A stretch of DNA of 64,000 nt from Betaproteobacteria bacterium HGW-Betaproteobacteria-1 (lineage in GTDB: Bacteria; Pseudomonadota; Gammaproteobacteria; Burkholderiales; Methylophilaceae): positions 186,001 to 250,000 of the forward strand of contig PHCX01000001.1 of assembly GCA_002842435.1 (NCBI GenBank), in the 5' to 3' direction. Positions 16,531 through 25,318 of this stretch are shown here, piece after piece. Under the pieces are notes generated by a model. It was not told the origin of the DNA. It saw nothing but the letters and a program-made list of their open reading frames with translations, and did not search any database. How positions within the stretch are numbered: position 1 is the stretch's first letter; each line of letters opens with the position of its first letter. The translations under genes were made by a program, and so were the position numbers.

Positions 16531-18102
16531 TCACGCGTACATCACTCCGAAAATCATGTAGTAGATCATGGCGGCCATCAAGGCTGAGGCGGGGACGGTA
16601 ATCAGCCATGCGGCAATGATTTTGAAGACGGCAGTACGTTTGACCAGTTCATGTTTATACAGCTTGCGCATGCGTTTGCGCTCGGCTTTGGAGAGTTCTG
16701 CCTGGGCGGTATGCGCTTTCAGCTGATCCAGCATTTCCTGTTTTTCTTTAATCTTGGCCTTGGCAAAGCGGTTCAAGAAAGCCTCGACCTCTTCCTTGTC
16801 GGCACCCAAGTGATGCTGTTTGATCTCGTCCACCATTTGCGAGTAGTTGGTTTTGATGAATTCGCGCAGGAAGCCGACGCCGAAAATACCACCCAGGGCA
16901 ATATGCGTCGAACTTACTGGCAGGCCTAACTGAGAAGCGATAATAACCGTCAGCGCGGCGGCCATGGCGATACAGAATGCACGCATCTGATCGAGTTCGG
17001 TGATTTCACCGCCGACGGTACGTATCAGTTTGGGGCCGTACAACGCGAGGCCAATGGCGATACCGATGGCCCCCACCATCATGACCCAAAACGGGATGCC
17101 AGCCTTATCAGTGACACCACCCTTGGCGACGGTGTCGGCAATTGCGGCCAGTGGACCGATGGCATTGGCAACGTCATTGGCGCCATGGGCAAAACTCAGT
17201 AATGCCGCTGCAAAGATCAGCGGCACGGTGAACATGGAGTTGATGCTCTCCTTGGTGTTATCAAACTGATGCAAGCGACGCTGCACGGATTTGCCCATGT
17301 AACGCCAGGTTATCAAACCGATAACCGCGCCGATCATGCTGGCAGTCAGAAAGTCGAGCTTCCAGATTTTGCTCAGACCTTTAAGTATCAGGTAGGTGGT
17401 AAATGAGAAGGCCATGATGCCGATGAGAATGGGAACTGTGCGCTGTGCTGCGGCAACCATGTCGGGCTGATAAGTGATGGCGCGTTTGATCCAGAACAGA
17501 AAACCGGCAGCGACCAGGCCACCCATCACCGGAGAAACCACCCAACTGGCAGCAATGCCACCCATGGTGCCCCAGTTGGCGGCAGCCATGCCCCCAGCGG
17601 CAATGCCAGCACCCAAAACCGCGCCAACAATGGAGTGGGTGGTGGAGACCGGCGCGCCGATCGCGGTGGCGAAATTGAGCCACAGTGCCCCGGCCAGCAG
17701 GGCCGAGATCATCATCAAAACAAAATGGTTACTATCGGCAATGGCGGCCGGATCGATAATACCGCCGCGAACAGTGGAGACCACATCACCACCGGCAATC
17801 AACGCACCCATCATTTCAAAAACGGCGGCAATGACAATGGCACCGCCCATCGTGATGGCTCTGGAGCCGACCGCCGGGCCGACGTTGTTGGCGACATCGT
17901 TGGCACCGATGTTCATCGCCATATAGCCGCCGATCATGGCTGCCACGACCAGCATGGTGCTTTGCGGTCCGACACCGCCATTGGCGAGCGCAGTGTAGAG
18001 CATGATACTGACAATAAAGAGCAGGCCTATGCCCAGTCTGGACGACTCGCGCGTCCCCTTCTTGGTTGCGCGTTCGATCTCGGTGAAATTCTTGAGCTTC
18101 AT
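16531..18102 (-). CDS. PiT-family inorganic phosphate transporter
   Basis: 523 residues. It imports phosphate, usually as a metal-phosphate complex, driven by the proton or sodium gradient. Both PiT signature repeats are visible: GANDVANNVGPAVGSRA in the first half and HGANDVANAIGPLAAI in the second. About ten hydrophobic segments flank a central cytoplasmic stretch; a charged region near the C-terminus (EEVEAFLNRFAKAKIKEKQE) precedes the last helices. AGGA precedes the ATG. No pstSCAB, phoU or DUF47 partner is adjacent. Confidence 0.92.
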   Translation of the reverse strand: MKLKNFTEIERATKKGTRESSRLGIGLLFIVSIMLYTALANGGVGPQSTMLVVAAMIGGYMAMNIGANDVANNVGPAVGSRAITMGGAIVIAAVFEMMGALIAGGDVVSTVRGGIIDPAAIADSNHFVLMMISALLAGALWLNFATAIGAPVSTTHSIVGAVLGAGIAAGGMAAANWGTMGGIAASWVVSPVMGGLVAAGFLFWIKRAITYQPDMVAAAQRTVPILIGIMAFSFTTYLILKGLSKIWKLDFLTASMIGAVIGLITWRYMGKSVQRRLHQFDNTKESINSMFTVPLIFAAALLSFAHGANDVANAIGPLAAIADTVAKGGVTDKAGIPFWVMMVGAIGIAIGLALYGPKLIRTVGGEITELDQMRAFCIAMAAALTVIIASQLGLPVSSTHIALGGIFGVGFLREFIKTNYSQMVDEIKQHHLGADKEEVEAFLNRFAKAKIKEKQEMLDQLKAHTAQAELSKAERKRMRKLYKHELVKRTAVFKIIAAWLITVPASALMAAMIYYMIFGVMYA

Positions 18103-18415
18103 GAAAGTCCTGCTATCAAATATTCATCATTGCATTAATAAACAGCCCGTTAGCGGCGGTGCCATCATACCAAAATTTTTCACATCACTGCCTTATTAAT
18201 GTCACATGGATATCATATCCGGACGCACATTCAGGCATGGCTGATCCAACCCAATGCCCCAGGTAGCCGCAGATTTCAAGGAATGCGAGAATTCCCTAAT
18301 GAAAATCATGAGACGAGATTCATGGTATACACGGTATCAACACCAAAGTGATCAGCACACAATGCAGTCATACCAACAAACCATTGTTGGAATAACAACT
18401 ATCAGGAGATTTATC
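18103..18415. other. Intergenic region between pit and pqqA
   Basis: 313 bases with no convincing gene. It holds the pit promoter on one strand and the pqqA promoter on the other. Two small palindromes could be operators: GGATATCATATCC at 18208-18220, and CCAACA/TGTTGG at 18373-18390, 26 bases before the pqqA start. Neither matches a regulator that I can name. Confidence 0.4.
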
Positions 18416-18487
18416 ATGTGGACAAAACCAGCTGCTACTGAAATGCGTTTCGGCTTTGAAGTAACGATGTACGTTTGTAACCGTTAG
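18416..18487 (+). CDS. pqqA: PQQ precursor peptide PqqA (orphan)
   Basis: 23 residues beginning [15 protein letters not shown]. PqqA is the ribosomal peptide whose glutamate and tyrosine are cross-linked and cut out to form pyrroloquinoline quinone. The family's hallmarks are present: the MW.KPA start, and E15 and Y19 in the spacing E-x-x-x-Y (EVTMY), followed by a short tail ending NR. AGGAG stands 8 bases before the ATG and a strong terminator follows. None of pqqB, C, D or E lies in the window, so this is an isolated copy that must be processed by enzymes encoded elsewhere. Confidence 0.92.
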   Translation: MWTKPAATEMRFGFEVTMYVCNR

Positions 18488-18551
18488 ATTGCAAACCGCT
18501 CAGTTGCAAATGAATTTAGAGCGAATGCTTTAAATCGATCGAAGTAGAATA

Positions 18552-18585
18552 AATAATAAAGGCACCCGTGGGTGCCTTTATTATT
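18552..18585. terminator. Bidirectional terminator between pqqA and gpsA
   Basis: AATAATAAAGGCACCC and GGGTGCCTTTATTATT form a perfect inverted repeat around two bases. It is AT-flanked on both sides, so it can end the pqqA transcript and the convergent gpsA operon. Confidence 0.88.
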
Positions 18586-18613
18586 GCCTATCGTTCCTGA
18601 TTCTTATCAGTCA

Positions 18614-19606
18614 CTAAACCGATTCCGGCTTCTGTTCCCGACTCAACAAATTTTCCACTGCAACACGCGGTGATAGTCCATGCGACAAGACCTGATTCAC
18701 TTCGCAAGTGATAGGCATCTCCACAGCCAGTTCCGCAGCCCGCTTGTAAACCTCGCGTGCGGTGTGCACGCCTTCAGCCACATGGCCCAACTGCTGCAGG
18801 ATTTCATCGAGCGCTTGCCCCATGGCCAGGCGCAGGCCAACCTCACGGTTGCGCGAATACTCACCCGTACAGGTCAGGATCAAGTCCCCTGCTCCGGTCA
18901 GGCCCATGAAGGTTTCCTTGTTGCCGCCAAGTGCGATACCGAAACGCGTCATTTCCGCCAGGCCGCGAGTAATCAGCGCGGCACGGGCATTGCTGCCGAA
19001 CTGCATGCCGTCACTGATGCCGGCTGCAATCGCCATGACATTCTTGATGGCACCGCCGACCGAGACGCCGATTACGTCGCGGCTGGTATAGACACGCAGG
19101 TTACCGCCATGTACCAACGTACCGGCTTCAGCGGCCAGAGACTCGCTGCCGGAAGCAATGGTGACGGCAGTAGGCAGGCCACGCGCCAGCTCGACTGCGA
19201 AACTGGGGCCGGAAAGCACGCCCCAGCGCTGACCATCACCCAGCTCTTCCTGCGCGACTTCATAGGGCAGCTTGGCGCTTACCGGCTCCAGCCCCTTGGA
19301 AGCCCAGACCAGCGGCACCTCGCAGCCGATGCTTTTGATATCTCGCAGCATCTGACGGAAACCGGCGCTTGGAACGACGGAAACTATCAGGTCGGCTTCA
19401 CGCAATGACGCTGCCAGATCGTGTTCGACCGTGAGATTCTGATTAAACGGGAAATCGCCAAGATACTGAAGGTTGCGACCGGCAGCCCGCATTTCGGCTG
19501 CACGCTCCGCATCGCGCACCCAGAGCGCAACCTGATGGCGCTGACTGAGTTGTAAGGCAAGCGCCGTACCCCACGCGCCCGCTCCGAGAACGACTATTTT
19601 TTTCAA
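18614..19606 (-). CDS. gpsA: Glycerol-3-phosphate dehydrogenase [NAD(P)+]
   Basis: 330 residues. It reduces dihydroxyacetone phosphate to sn-glycerol 3-phosphate for phospholipid synthesis. The nucleotide-binding loop GAGAWGTALA is at the N-terminus. KG in WASKGLEP, the catalytic lysine region VGGAIKNVMAIAAG, and the C-terminal GLTGAGDLILTCTGEYSRN are all family-typical. It is the last gene of the rhodanese-grxC-secB-gpsA block, the order also known in E. coli. Confidence 0.95.
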   Translation of the reverse strand: MKKIVVLGAGAWGTALALQLSQRHQVALWVRDAERAAEMRAAGRNLQYLGDFPFNQNLTVEHDLAASLREADLIVSVVPSAGFRQMLRDIKSIGCEVPLVWASKGLEPVSAKLPYEVAQEELGDGQRWGVLSGPSFAVELARGLPTAVTIASGSESLAAEAGTLVHGGNLRVYTSRDVIGVSVGGAIKNVMAIAAGISDGMQFGSNARAALITRGLAEMTRFGIALGGNKETFMGLTGAGDLILTCTGEYSRNREVGLRLAMGQALDEILQQLGHVAEGVHTAREVYKRAAELAVEMPITCEVNQVLSHGLSPRVAVENLLSREQKPESV

Positions 19607-19699
19607 CGCAAACTCTTGTCCGGTTTAGCTATCATTGGGTAAAGCCACTTGGAATTGGCAGAGGCACTTGTGTTAATCCTGCACCGCAATGACAAACGA

Positions 19700-20146
19700 T
19701 CACAAGCCCCAAACGCTGGTAGTCTGAACATAGCCCGTCAAGCCGTCACGATGCTTGACCTTGACCCAACCACCGGCTGCAGTTTCGATGTAATCCAGCA
19801 CGACATCCTTTTGCAACTGCGAGACGACAGAGGAATTGGCATCAGCAGACTGGTGCATGGACACAAGGTCCTTCATCACGATCACGGTACGGTCGGGGCT
19901 GAGGTTTTTGGCTTCCACCCAGGTCAATGTGCCCTGATTATCGCGCACCTTCACCCAGTCGCCGAGGTTGACGATGATTTCGACCGGATAACCCTGCCAC
20001 AACAGATAGAGCTTTTTGGCCTGCGCCGAGGGCGCATCAAACAACACCGCCTTGGGTACAGCGATCGAGCGAAAATCCATGGCTGATGCCAGTATCGGCA
20101 TCAGCACCAGAGTCAAACCAACCGCAAATCTCTTGAAGGCAGCCAC
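19700..20146 (-). CDS. Exported SH3-domain protein
   Basis: 148 residues with a signal peptide (MAAFKRFAVGLTLVLMPILA, then SAM-D). Two bacterial SH3-like repeats follow, seen as GYPVEIIVNLGDWVKVRDNQG and, in the second, VSQLQKDVVLDY with GGWVKVKHRDGLTGYV. Such proteins commonly bind cell-wall peptides in the periplasm; the ligand here is unknown. The start lies two bases after the secB stop, so it is co-transcribed with secB and gpsA. Confidence 0.82.
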   Translation of the reverse strand: MAAFKRFAVGLTLVLMPILASAMDFRSIAVPKAVLFDAPSAQAKKLYLLWQGYPVEIIVNLGDWVKVRDNQGTLTWVEAKNLSPDRTVIVMKDLVSMHQSADANSSVVSQLQKDVVLDYIETAAGGWVKVKHRDGLTGYVQTTSVWGL

Positions 20147-20148
20147 TT

Positions 20149-20637
20149 TTAGTGTGTGCTGGCGCCTTGAGCTTCAGCTGCAGCGGCTTGCTGCTGCTTC
20201 TGTTGCAGGTAGAGCGCTTCGAAATTGATCGGGTTGAGTAAGACCGGCGGGAAACCTGCACGCACGACCAAATCGGAAACGGCTTCGCGAGCATATGGGA
20301 ACAGGATGTTCGGGCAAGTCACTGCCAGCAAACCTTCCAGGTTCTCTTCCGGAATGTTGCGTGCCTGGAAAATGCCAGCTTGGGCGACTTCAACCAGAAA
20401 TACGGTCTTGTCTTCAATCTTGGAGGTAACAGTGACGGTAATGGTCACGTCGAACAGACCTTCTTCCAGCTTCTTGGCGGAGTTACTCAGCTCGATACCG
20501 ACCTGTGGCGTTTCGCGCTGCAGGAAGACCTCTGGGGCATTTGGTATCTCCAGGGACATATCCTTGACGTAGACCTTCTCGATACCGAAAACGGCTTCCT
20601 GTTGTTCCTGTGCTGCTGTTTGGTTCTCTTCTGCCAT
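20149..20637 (-). CDS. secB: Protein-export chaperone SecB
   Basis: 162 residues from the ATG at 20637, which has AGGAAG four bases upstream; an in-frame start seven codons earlier is less likely. SecB holds preproteins unfolded and hands them to SecA. Family stretches are VYVKDMSLEIPNAPEVF, the SecA-contacting acidic strand region, and CPNILFPYAREAVSDLVVRA. The C-terminal tail is rich in Gln and Ala and ends without the Cys-containing zinc motif. Confidence 0.95.
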   Translation of the reverse strand: MAEENQTAAQEQQEAVFGIEKVYVKDMSLEIPNAPEVFLQRETPQVGIELSNSAKKLEEGLFDVTITVTVTSKIEDKTVFLVEVAQAGIFQARNIPEENLEGLLAVTCPNILFPYAREAVSDLVVRAGFPPVLLNPINFEALYLQQKQQQAAAAEAQGASTH

Positions 20638-20790
20638 GACACTTCCTAATATGCGCACCTTGGGTGCTGAGTTAAGCGGCTCCGGTGAAATCCAGGTGAG
20701 CCGCAGAAAAAATCAATCCGTTATTCTATCTTTTTATGATGCGCTTTTGAATCTGCAGGATTATTCAAACGCCAGATGAGGAGACTTTCC

Positions 20791-21045
20791 CTATTGAGCC
20801 AGCAAGGGATCAAGCCCACCAGCCAGGTCCAGCGCGCGCAGATCATCAAAGCCGCCGATATGGCGGTCATCAATATAAATCTGCGGAACGGTCCGACGGC
20901 CGGTCTTTTCCATCATGATGACACGCTGCTCCGGTTCCAGATCGACGCGAATCTTGTTGACGGCCACCCCCTTGTTCGCCAGCAAGCGCTCTGCATTCAT
21001 GCAATATGGGCAGTAGGCACTGGTATACATGACGACATTGGCCAC
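20791..21045 (-). CDS. grxC: Glutaredoxin 3
   Basis: 84 residues. A small cytoplasmic thiol-disulfide oxidoreductase with the active site CPYC (in SAYCPYCMNAERLL), the cis-proline TVPQIYIDD and the C-terminal glutathione-site element IGGFDDLRAL. It starts two bases after the rhodanese-like gene and precedes secB by about 150 bases. Confidence 0.94.
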   Translation of the reverse strand: MANVVMYTSAYCPYCMNAERLLANKGVAVNKIRVDLEPEQRVIMMEKTGRRTVPQIYIDDRHIGGFDDLRALDLAGGLDPLLAQ

Positions 21046-21047
21046 AA

Positions 21048-21461
21048 TCAGCCCTTCACGACCGGCAGTTTGGCTGCGACCCAGGCATTAAGCCCACCAT
21101 CCAGATTATGCAGCTTGGTGAACTCGTGCTTGCGCAGGATATCGCAGGCCTTGAGCGAACGGACACCGGCCTGGCAATTGACCAGGATCGGCTTGTCCTT
21201 GTATTTTTCCAGCTCCTTGATGCGCTCGCCCAACTTGGCCAGCGGAATATGTCTGGCATCGGTAATATGACCGGCAGCGAACTCGGCATCTTCACGCACA
21301 TCGAGCACCAGAGGATTGCTACGATTGATCAGAATCACGGCCTCGCTCGGCGCCAGATTGGCAGCACCGCCAGAACCACCACGCAGCATCGGCCAGATCA
21401 ACATGAGACCTGAACCTATGGCCAGACCAATCAGTAATGCATTATTTGTAATGAACTCCAC
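21048..21461 (-). CDS. Membrane-anchored rhodanese-like protein (YibN-like)
   Basis: 137 residues. An N-terminal hydrophobic helix (ALLIGLAIGSGLMLIWPML) anchors a single rhodanese domain with catalytic Cys in ILVNCQAGVRS. It probably transfers or relays sulfane sulfur. I chose a GTG at 21461, preceded by AAGAGG at a 6-base spacing. A TTG start five codons earlier is possible. The gene order matches yibN-grxC-secB-gpsA of enterobacteria. Confidence 0.87.
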   Translation of the reverse strand: MEFITNNALLIGLAIGSGLMLIWPMLRGGSGGAANLAPSEAVILINRSNPLVLDVREDAEFAAGHITDARHIPLAKLGERIKELEKYKDKPILVNCQAGVRSLKACDILRKHEFTKLHNLDGGLNAWVAAKLPVVKG

Positions 21462-21790
21462 ACCACACCTCTTCAATTAACTAGCAAACAGTCCGACATT
21501 ATCGACTATATTGGACAAAAAACGTTGAATTCAAGCCGGGATTCACGGTCTTTCCCTGGCTGAGAATATAATCCCAGATAATCCATTAGGCGGCACGTTG
21601 CACCTGCGCGAGTGCTGGCGGTCAGCTTGCGATCATTTTCGCGGCTTGCTCGGCGTCCATAGACCAAGCTATGGACTTCTCCCAAGCCACAAAACTGCCT
21701 CGCAATCCGCCTCGCCTTCATCTCACGCCCTAATGGATTATCTGGGATAATACAATCACTTTGTTACCTGAAAAGCGCAAGTCCGACATC
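21462..21790. other. Intergenic region, mostly a MITE-like repeat
   Basis: 329 bases between the divergent rhodanese and gpmI genes. A palindromic element fills 21568-21751. A 71-codon minus-strand frame through it overlaps both arms and is not believed to be a gene. The remaining ~100 bases next to the rhodanese start must hold that operon's promoter. Confidence 0.6.
21568..21751. mobile_element. MITE-like element with 23-bp terminal inverted repeats
   Basis: The left end (21568-21590) and the reverse complement of the right end (21729-21751) agree at 22 of 23 bases, with core CCCAGATAATCCATTAGG. An internal perfect 8-bp hairpin GTCCATAG/CTATGGAC lies at 21655-21676. The element is 184 bases long and carries no transposase, as in miniature inverted-repeat elements. 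No clear target duplication was found. Its right end lies 39 bases before the gpmI start and contains GATAAT, which could act as a -10 box. Confidence 0.75.
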
Positions 21791-23335
21791 ATGAACCCTA
21801 CTCCTGTGATTCTCTTGATTCTCGATGGTTTCGGCTACCGGGAAGAATCCGCCGACAATGCCATCGCGCTCGCCCGCAAACCCAACTGGGACAAGCTGTG
21901 GGCAACTTATCCGCATACGCTGATCAACGCCTCGGAACATTATGTCGGCCTACCCGACGGCCAGATGGGCAACTCCGAAGTCGGCCACCTGAACATAGGC
22001 GCAGGACGTGTGGTGTATCAGGATTTTGAACGCATCAATCAATCGATCAAATCCGGTGAATTCTTCCAAATTCCTGCTCTGGTCAAGGCCATCGACCAAC
22101 TAAAAACAAGCGGCAAGGCCCTGCATATCTTTGGCCTGCTATCCGATGGCGGTGTCCACAGTCATCAGGATCATATCCATGCCATGGTCGAAATGGCCGT
22201 CAAGCGCGGCTTGCAGAAAGTCTACGTGCACGCCTTCCTCGATGGCCGCGATACGCCGCCGGTCAGCGCCGCTCCCTATATCAAAAAACTGGAAAACAAA
22301 CTGGCAGAACTCGGCGCCGGCAAGATCGCCTCGATCTGCGGCCGCTTCTACGCCATGGATCGCGACAAACGCTGGCCGCGCGTGGAAGCCGCCTACGACC
22401 TGATTACCGAAGGCATCAGCGAATATCGCGCCAGCACTGCCAGTGAAGGCCTGCAGGACGCCTATGCCCGCGATGAGCATGACGAGTTCGTCAAGGCCAC
22501 CGTCATTGCCCCTCCCGGCGAAGCGCCAGCGCATCTGGAAGACGGCGACATTATCGTGCAGATGAATTTCCGCTCCGACCGGGCACGCCAATTGACACAT
22601 GCTCTACTGGCAGAAAACTTCGACGGCTTTCACCGTCGCCATGTGCGCAAGCTGGCCGGCTACTTCACACTGACCCTGCACGACAAGAACGAGGCGGCAG
22701 CCGTGCCGATCTTCCCGCCGTTCGAAGTCAGCAACACCTTCGGCGAATATGTCGCCGGCCTGGGCATGAAGCAGCTGCGGATTGCCGAGACCGAGAAATA
22801 TCCGCACGTAACCTTCTTCTTCAACGGCGGCGAGGAATTGGTGTTTGAGGGCGAGGACCGCATCCTGGTGCCATCGCCGCAGGTCGCAACCTATGACCTG
22901 CAGCCGGAAATGAGCGCCCATGAGGTCACAGACCGCTTGGAAGAGGCTATCCTCAGCAAACAGTATCAGGCCATCATCTGTAATTACGCCAACTGCGACA
23001 TGGTCGGCCACTCCGGCATCCTGCAGGCTGCCATCAAGGCTGTGGAAGCTGTGGACACCTCCATCGGCCGCATCGTCGCCGCGGCACAGCAGGTCGGTGC
23101 CGAGGTCATCATCACTGCCGACCACGGCAATGTCGAAATGATGATGGACAACATCAATCACCAGCCGCATACCCAGCACACCACCAACCTGGTGCCATTG
23201 GTCTATATCGGCCGCAAGGCAAAACTGGCAGAAAGCGGAGCATTGTCCGACATCGCACCGACGCTGCTGAAAATGATGGGGGTACCGCAGCCGACCGAAA
23301 TGACCGGCAAGCCATTGGTCGAGTTCAGCGCCTGA
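21791..23335 (+). CDS. gpmI: 2,3-bisphosphoglycerate-independent phosphoglycerate mutase
   Basis: 514 residues from ATG 21791; an in-frame TTG ten codons earlier is less likely. It interconverts 3- and 2-phosphoglycerate in glycolysis with two Mn ions. LILDGFGYREE carries the first metal aspartate, GQMGNSEVGHLNIGAGR the phosphoserine, and ITADHGNVEMM the second metal site. The MITE-like repeat ends 39 bases upstream. The stop is six bases before the envC ATG. Confidence 0.95.
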   Translation: MNPTPVILLILDGFGYREESADNAIALARKPNWDKLWATYPHTLINASEHYVGLPDGQMGNSEVGHLNIGAGRVVYQDFERINQSIKSGEFFQIPALVKAIDQLKTSGKALHIFGLLSDGGVHSHQDHIHAMVEMAVKRGLQKVYVHAFLDGRDTPPVSAAPYIKKLENKLAELGAGKIASICGRFYAMDRDKRWPRVEAAYDLITEGISEYRASTASEGLQDAYARDEHDEFVKATVIAPPGEAPAHLEDGDIIVQMNFRSDRARQLTHALLAENFDGFHRRHVRKLAGYFTLTLHDKNEAAAVPIFPPFEVSNTFGEYVAGLGMKQLRIAETEKYPHVTFFFNGGEELVFEGEDRILVPSPQVATYDLQPEMSAHEVTDRLEEAILSKQYQAIICNYANCDMVGHSGILQAAIKAVEAVDTSIGRIVAAAQQVGAEVIITADHGNVEMMMDNINHQPHTQHTTNLVPLVYIGRKAKLAESGALSDIAPTLLKMMGVPQPTEMTGKPLVEFSA

Positions 23336-23341
23336 TTGAAC

Positions 23342-24628
23342 ATGCAGGCATTCGGTATCCGACATCCACTGGCCAGACGCTACGCACACCTGCCGTCCCT
23401 GGTTCTGGTCGCACTGTTCCTGACTGCACTGATGCTGGCACAACCGGCTGCAGCCAACACCAAGACGGATAAATCCAAAGCCGAGCTGAACGCCTTGCAC
23501 AAGAAGATCGAGGCGCTGAACAAGGAACTGAACTCCTCACGCGAAGCACACCGCGATGCTGCAGACGAGCTGAAGGACAGCGAAAAAGCCATCAGCGAGG
23601 CCAATCGCAAGCTGCATGAACTGACGCAGCAGGAAAGAAAGAACCGCGAAACGCTGCAATCACTGGAAAAACAACAGGCCAGCCTGACACAGACCCTGGA
23701 TACGCAGCAAACGTTATTGGGCAAACAGCTCTATCAGCAATATCTTCACGGCCAGCAGAATCATCTACAGATCATGCTGCAGCAGCAGGATCCCAACGTC
23801 ATCGCCCGGCAGCTGCACTACTACTCTTATGTTTCCAAGGCGCGTGCCGAACTGATAGGCGGCATGCAGGACAACCTCAAGCAGATCGAAACCATCAATC
23901 AGCAGACCACGCAGGCGCTGCAGGAGATCGAACAGCTCAAATTGGCGCAGGTGGAAGAGCGCAAATCCCTGCAAGCGAAAAAAACCGAACGCAGCAAAGT
24001 GCTGAAGAAGCTTTCCTCAAAGATCGCCGCCCAGCGCAACGAGATCAACAAGCTGAAACGTGATGAAAAACGGCTTTCCAGTCTGGTCGAACGTCTGGCC
24101 AAGATCGCCCGCGAACAGGCTGAAGCCAAGCGCAAACAATCGCAAGCCGCACAGAAAAAACCAACTGACGGCAAGTCAGGCACCGTCGCCAGCAATCAGG
24201 CACTGCCCACCAGCAAATATGACGGCAGCAACTTCTCGTCACTCAAGGGCAAGCTCAACCTGCCGGTACGCGGTGACGTGACCAACCGTTACGGCGCTGC
24301 CAGAAAAGACACCGGTCTTTCCTGGAAGGGTTTGTTCATTCGCGCGCCTGAAGGTGCCGAAGTGAAATCGGTTGCCAAGGGCAGCGTCGTCTTCGCCGAC
24401 TGGCTGCGCGGTTTCGGCAACCTGATCATCATCGATCATGGCGATGGCTACATGAGTCTCTACGGCAACAACCAGTCATTGCTGAAGAACCTGGGTGACG
24501 ACGTCAAAGGCGGCGACACCATCGCCGCCGTCGGCAATACCGGCGGCAACGAAAGTCCCGGCCTCTACTTTGAGTTGCGCCGTCGTAGCCAGCCGTTCGA
24601 CCCGCTGAGCTGGAGCGTGGTCAGATAG
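23342..24628 (+). CDS. envC: Murein hydrolase activator EnvC
   Basis: 428 residues from ATG 23342 (an overlapping TTG lies at 23336). EnvC activates cell-separation amidases at the septum from the periplasm. A signal peptide ending QPAAA is followed by a long coiled coil (roughly residues 35-260) and a C-terminal LytM/M23 domain. The domain lacks the peptidase metal ligands: KGLFIRAP replaces HxGxD, YGNN lacks the usual His, and GLYFELR replaces HxHFE. A regulatory rather than enzymatic role, as known for EnvC, follows. The gpmI-envC order is conserved. Confidence 0.9.
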   Translation: MQAFGIRHPLARRYAHLPSLVLVALFLTALMLAQPAAANTKTDKSKAELNALHKKIEALNKELNSSREAHRDAADELKDSEKAISEANRKLHELTQQERKNRETLQSLEKQQASLTQTLDTQQTLLGKQLYQQYLHGQQNHLQIMLQQQDPNVIARQLHYYSYVSKARAELIGGMQDNLKQIETINQQTTQALQEIEQLKLAQVEERKSLQAKKTERSKVLKKLSSKIAAQRNEINKLKRDEKRLSSLVERLAKIAREQAEAKRKQSQAAQKKPTDGKSGTVASNQALPTSKYDGSNFSSLKGKLNLPVRGDVTNRYGAARKDTGLSWKGLFIRAPEGAEVKSVAKGSVVFADWLRGFGNLIIIDHGDGYMSLYGNNQSLLKNLGDDVKGGDTIAAVGNTGGNESPGLYFELRRRSQPFDPLSWSVVR

Positions 24629-24648
24629 TTATTTGGAGAAATGGAATC

Positions 24649-25278
24649 TTGATTGCAATGTTGAAACACCTGCTGCTGATCGCACTGCTGACACTGGCCG
24701 CCTGCAGCAACGAGCCGCAATTTCCGCCGCTACCCAAAGGTGCGAACGTCCTGATCCTGGGTGACAGCCTGAGTCATGGCACCGGTGCGGCCGAGGGCGA
24801 AGACTACCCTAGCCTGCTGGCCGCCAATACCGACTGGAACATCATCAACGCCGGCGTGCCGGGCGACACCTCCGCCGGCGGCTTGCAACGCCTGCCGGGC
24901 TTGCTGGATAGACATGAGGTTGACCTGCTGATCGTGGAACTGGGCGGCAACGATTTCATCCGGCGCGTGCCGCAGCAGGAAACCATCAACAACCTGAGAA
25001 CCATCCTCAGCGAAGCCAGGGCGAACAACATTCAGCCACTGCTGCTGGCGATTCCGGCATTCAGCCCGTTCGGCGCCGCCGTCGGCAGCCTGTCGGATCA
25101 CGAACTCTACCGGCAACTGGCAAAGGAGACCGACACGCCGCTGGTTGAGGATATCTTCTCCGATGTACTGGCTAAAAATGCGTTGAAGTCGGACCCGATA
25201 CATCCGAATGCCGAGGGCTACCGACTGGTCGAGGAAGGGCTGCGCAAGGCGCTGAGCAAGAAAGGTTTCCTGAACTAG
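24649..25278 (+). CDS. TesA-like SGNH esterase, probable lipoprotein
   Basis: 209 residues from a TTG with GGAGA 9 bases upstream; an ATG at 24658 is the alternative. The N-terminus ends in lipobox LAAC, so the protein is probably anchored to a membrane. SGNH hydrolase blocks follow: GDSLSHGTG (catalytic Ser), VPGDTSAGG, GGNDFIRRV and DPIHPNAEGY (Asp-x-x-His). The family includes arylesterases and thioesterase I/lysophospholipase L1. It lies 20 bases after envC and may share its transcript. Confidence 0.87.
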   Translation: MIAMLKHLLLIALLTLAACSNEPQFPPLPKGANVLILGDSLSHGTGAAEGEDYPSLLAANTDWNIINAGVPGDTSAGGLQRLPGLLDRHEVDLLIVELGGNDFIRRVPQQETINNLRTILSEARANNIQPLLLAIPAFSPFGAAVGSLSDHELYRQLAKETDTPLVEDIFSDVLAKNALKSDPIHPNAEGYRLVEEGLRKALSKKGFLN

Positions 25279-25318
25279 CCAGCTAAAAAATCACCGTCTG
25301 AGTGGCCATGAGGCGTTT

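Noticed and set aside
21506..21721. 71-codon minus-strand frame inside the MITE-like element
   Set aside because: It is made mostly of the palindromic repeat itself. No ribosome site; such frames are commonly mis-called in repeats.
22604..23500. Minus-strand frame of 298 codons opposite gpmI and envC
   Set aside because: It crosses the junction of two well-supported plus-strand genes and has no start signal or protein-like content.
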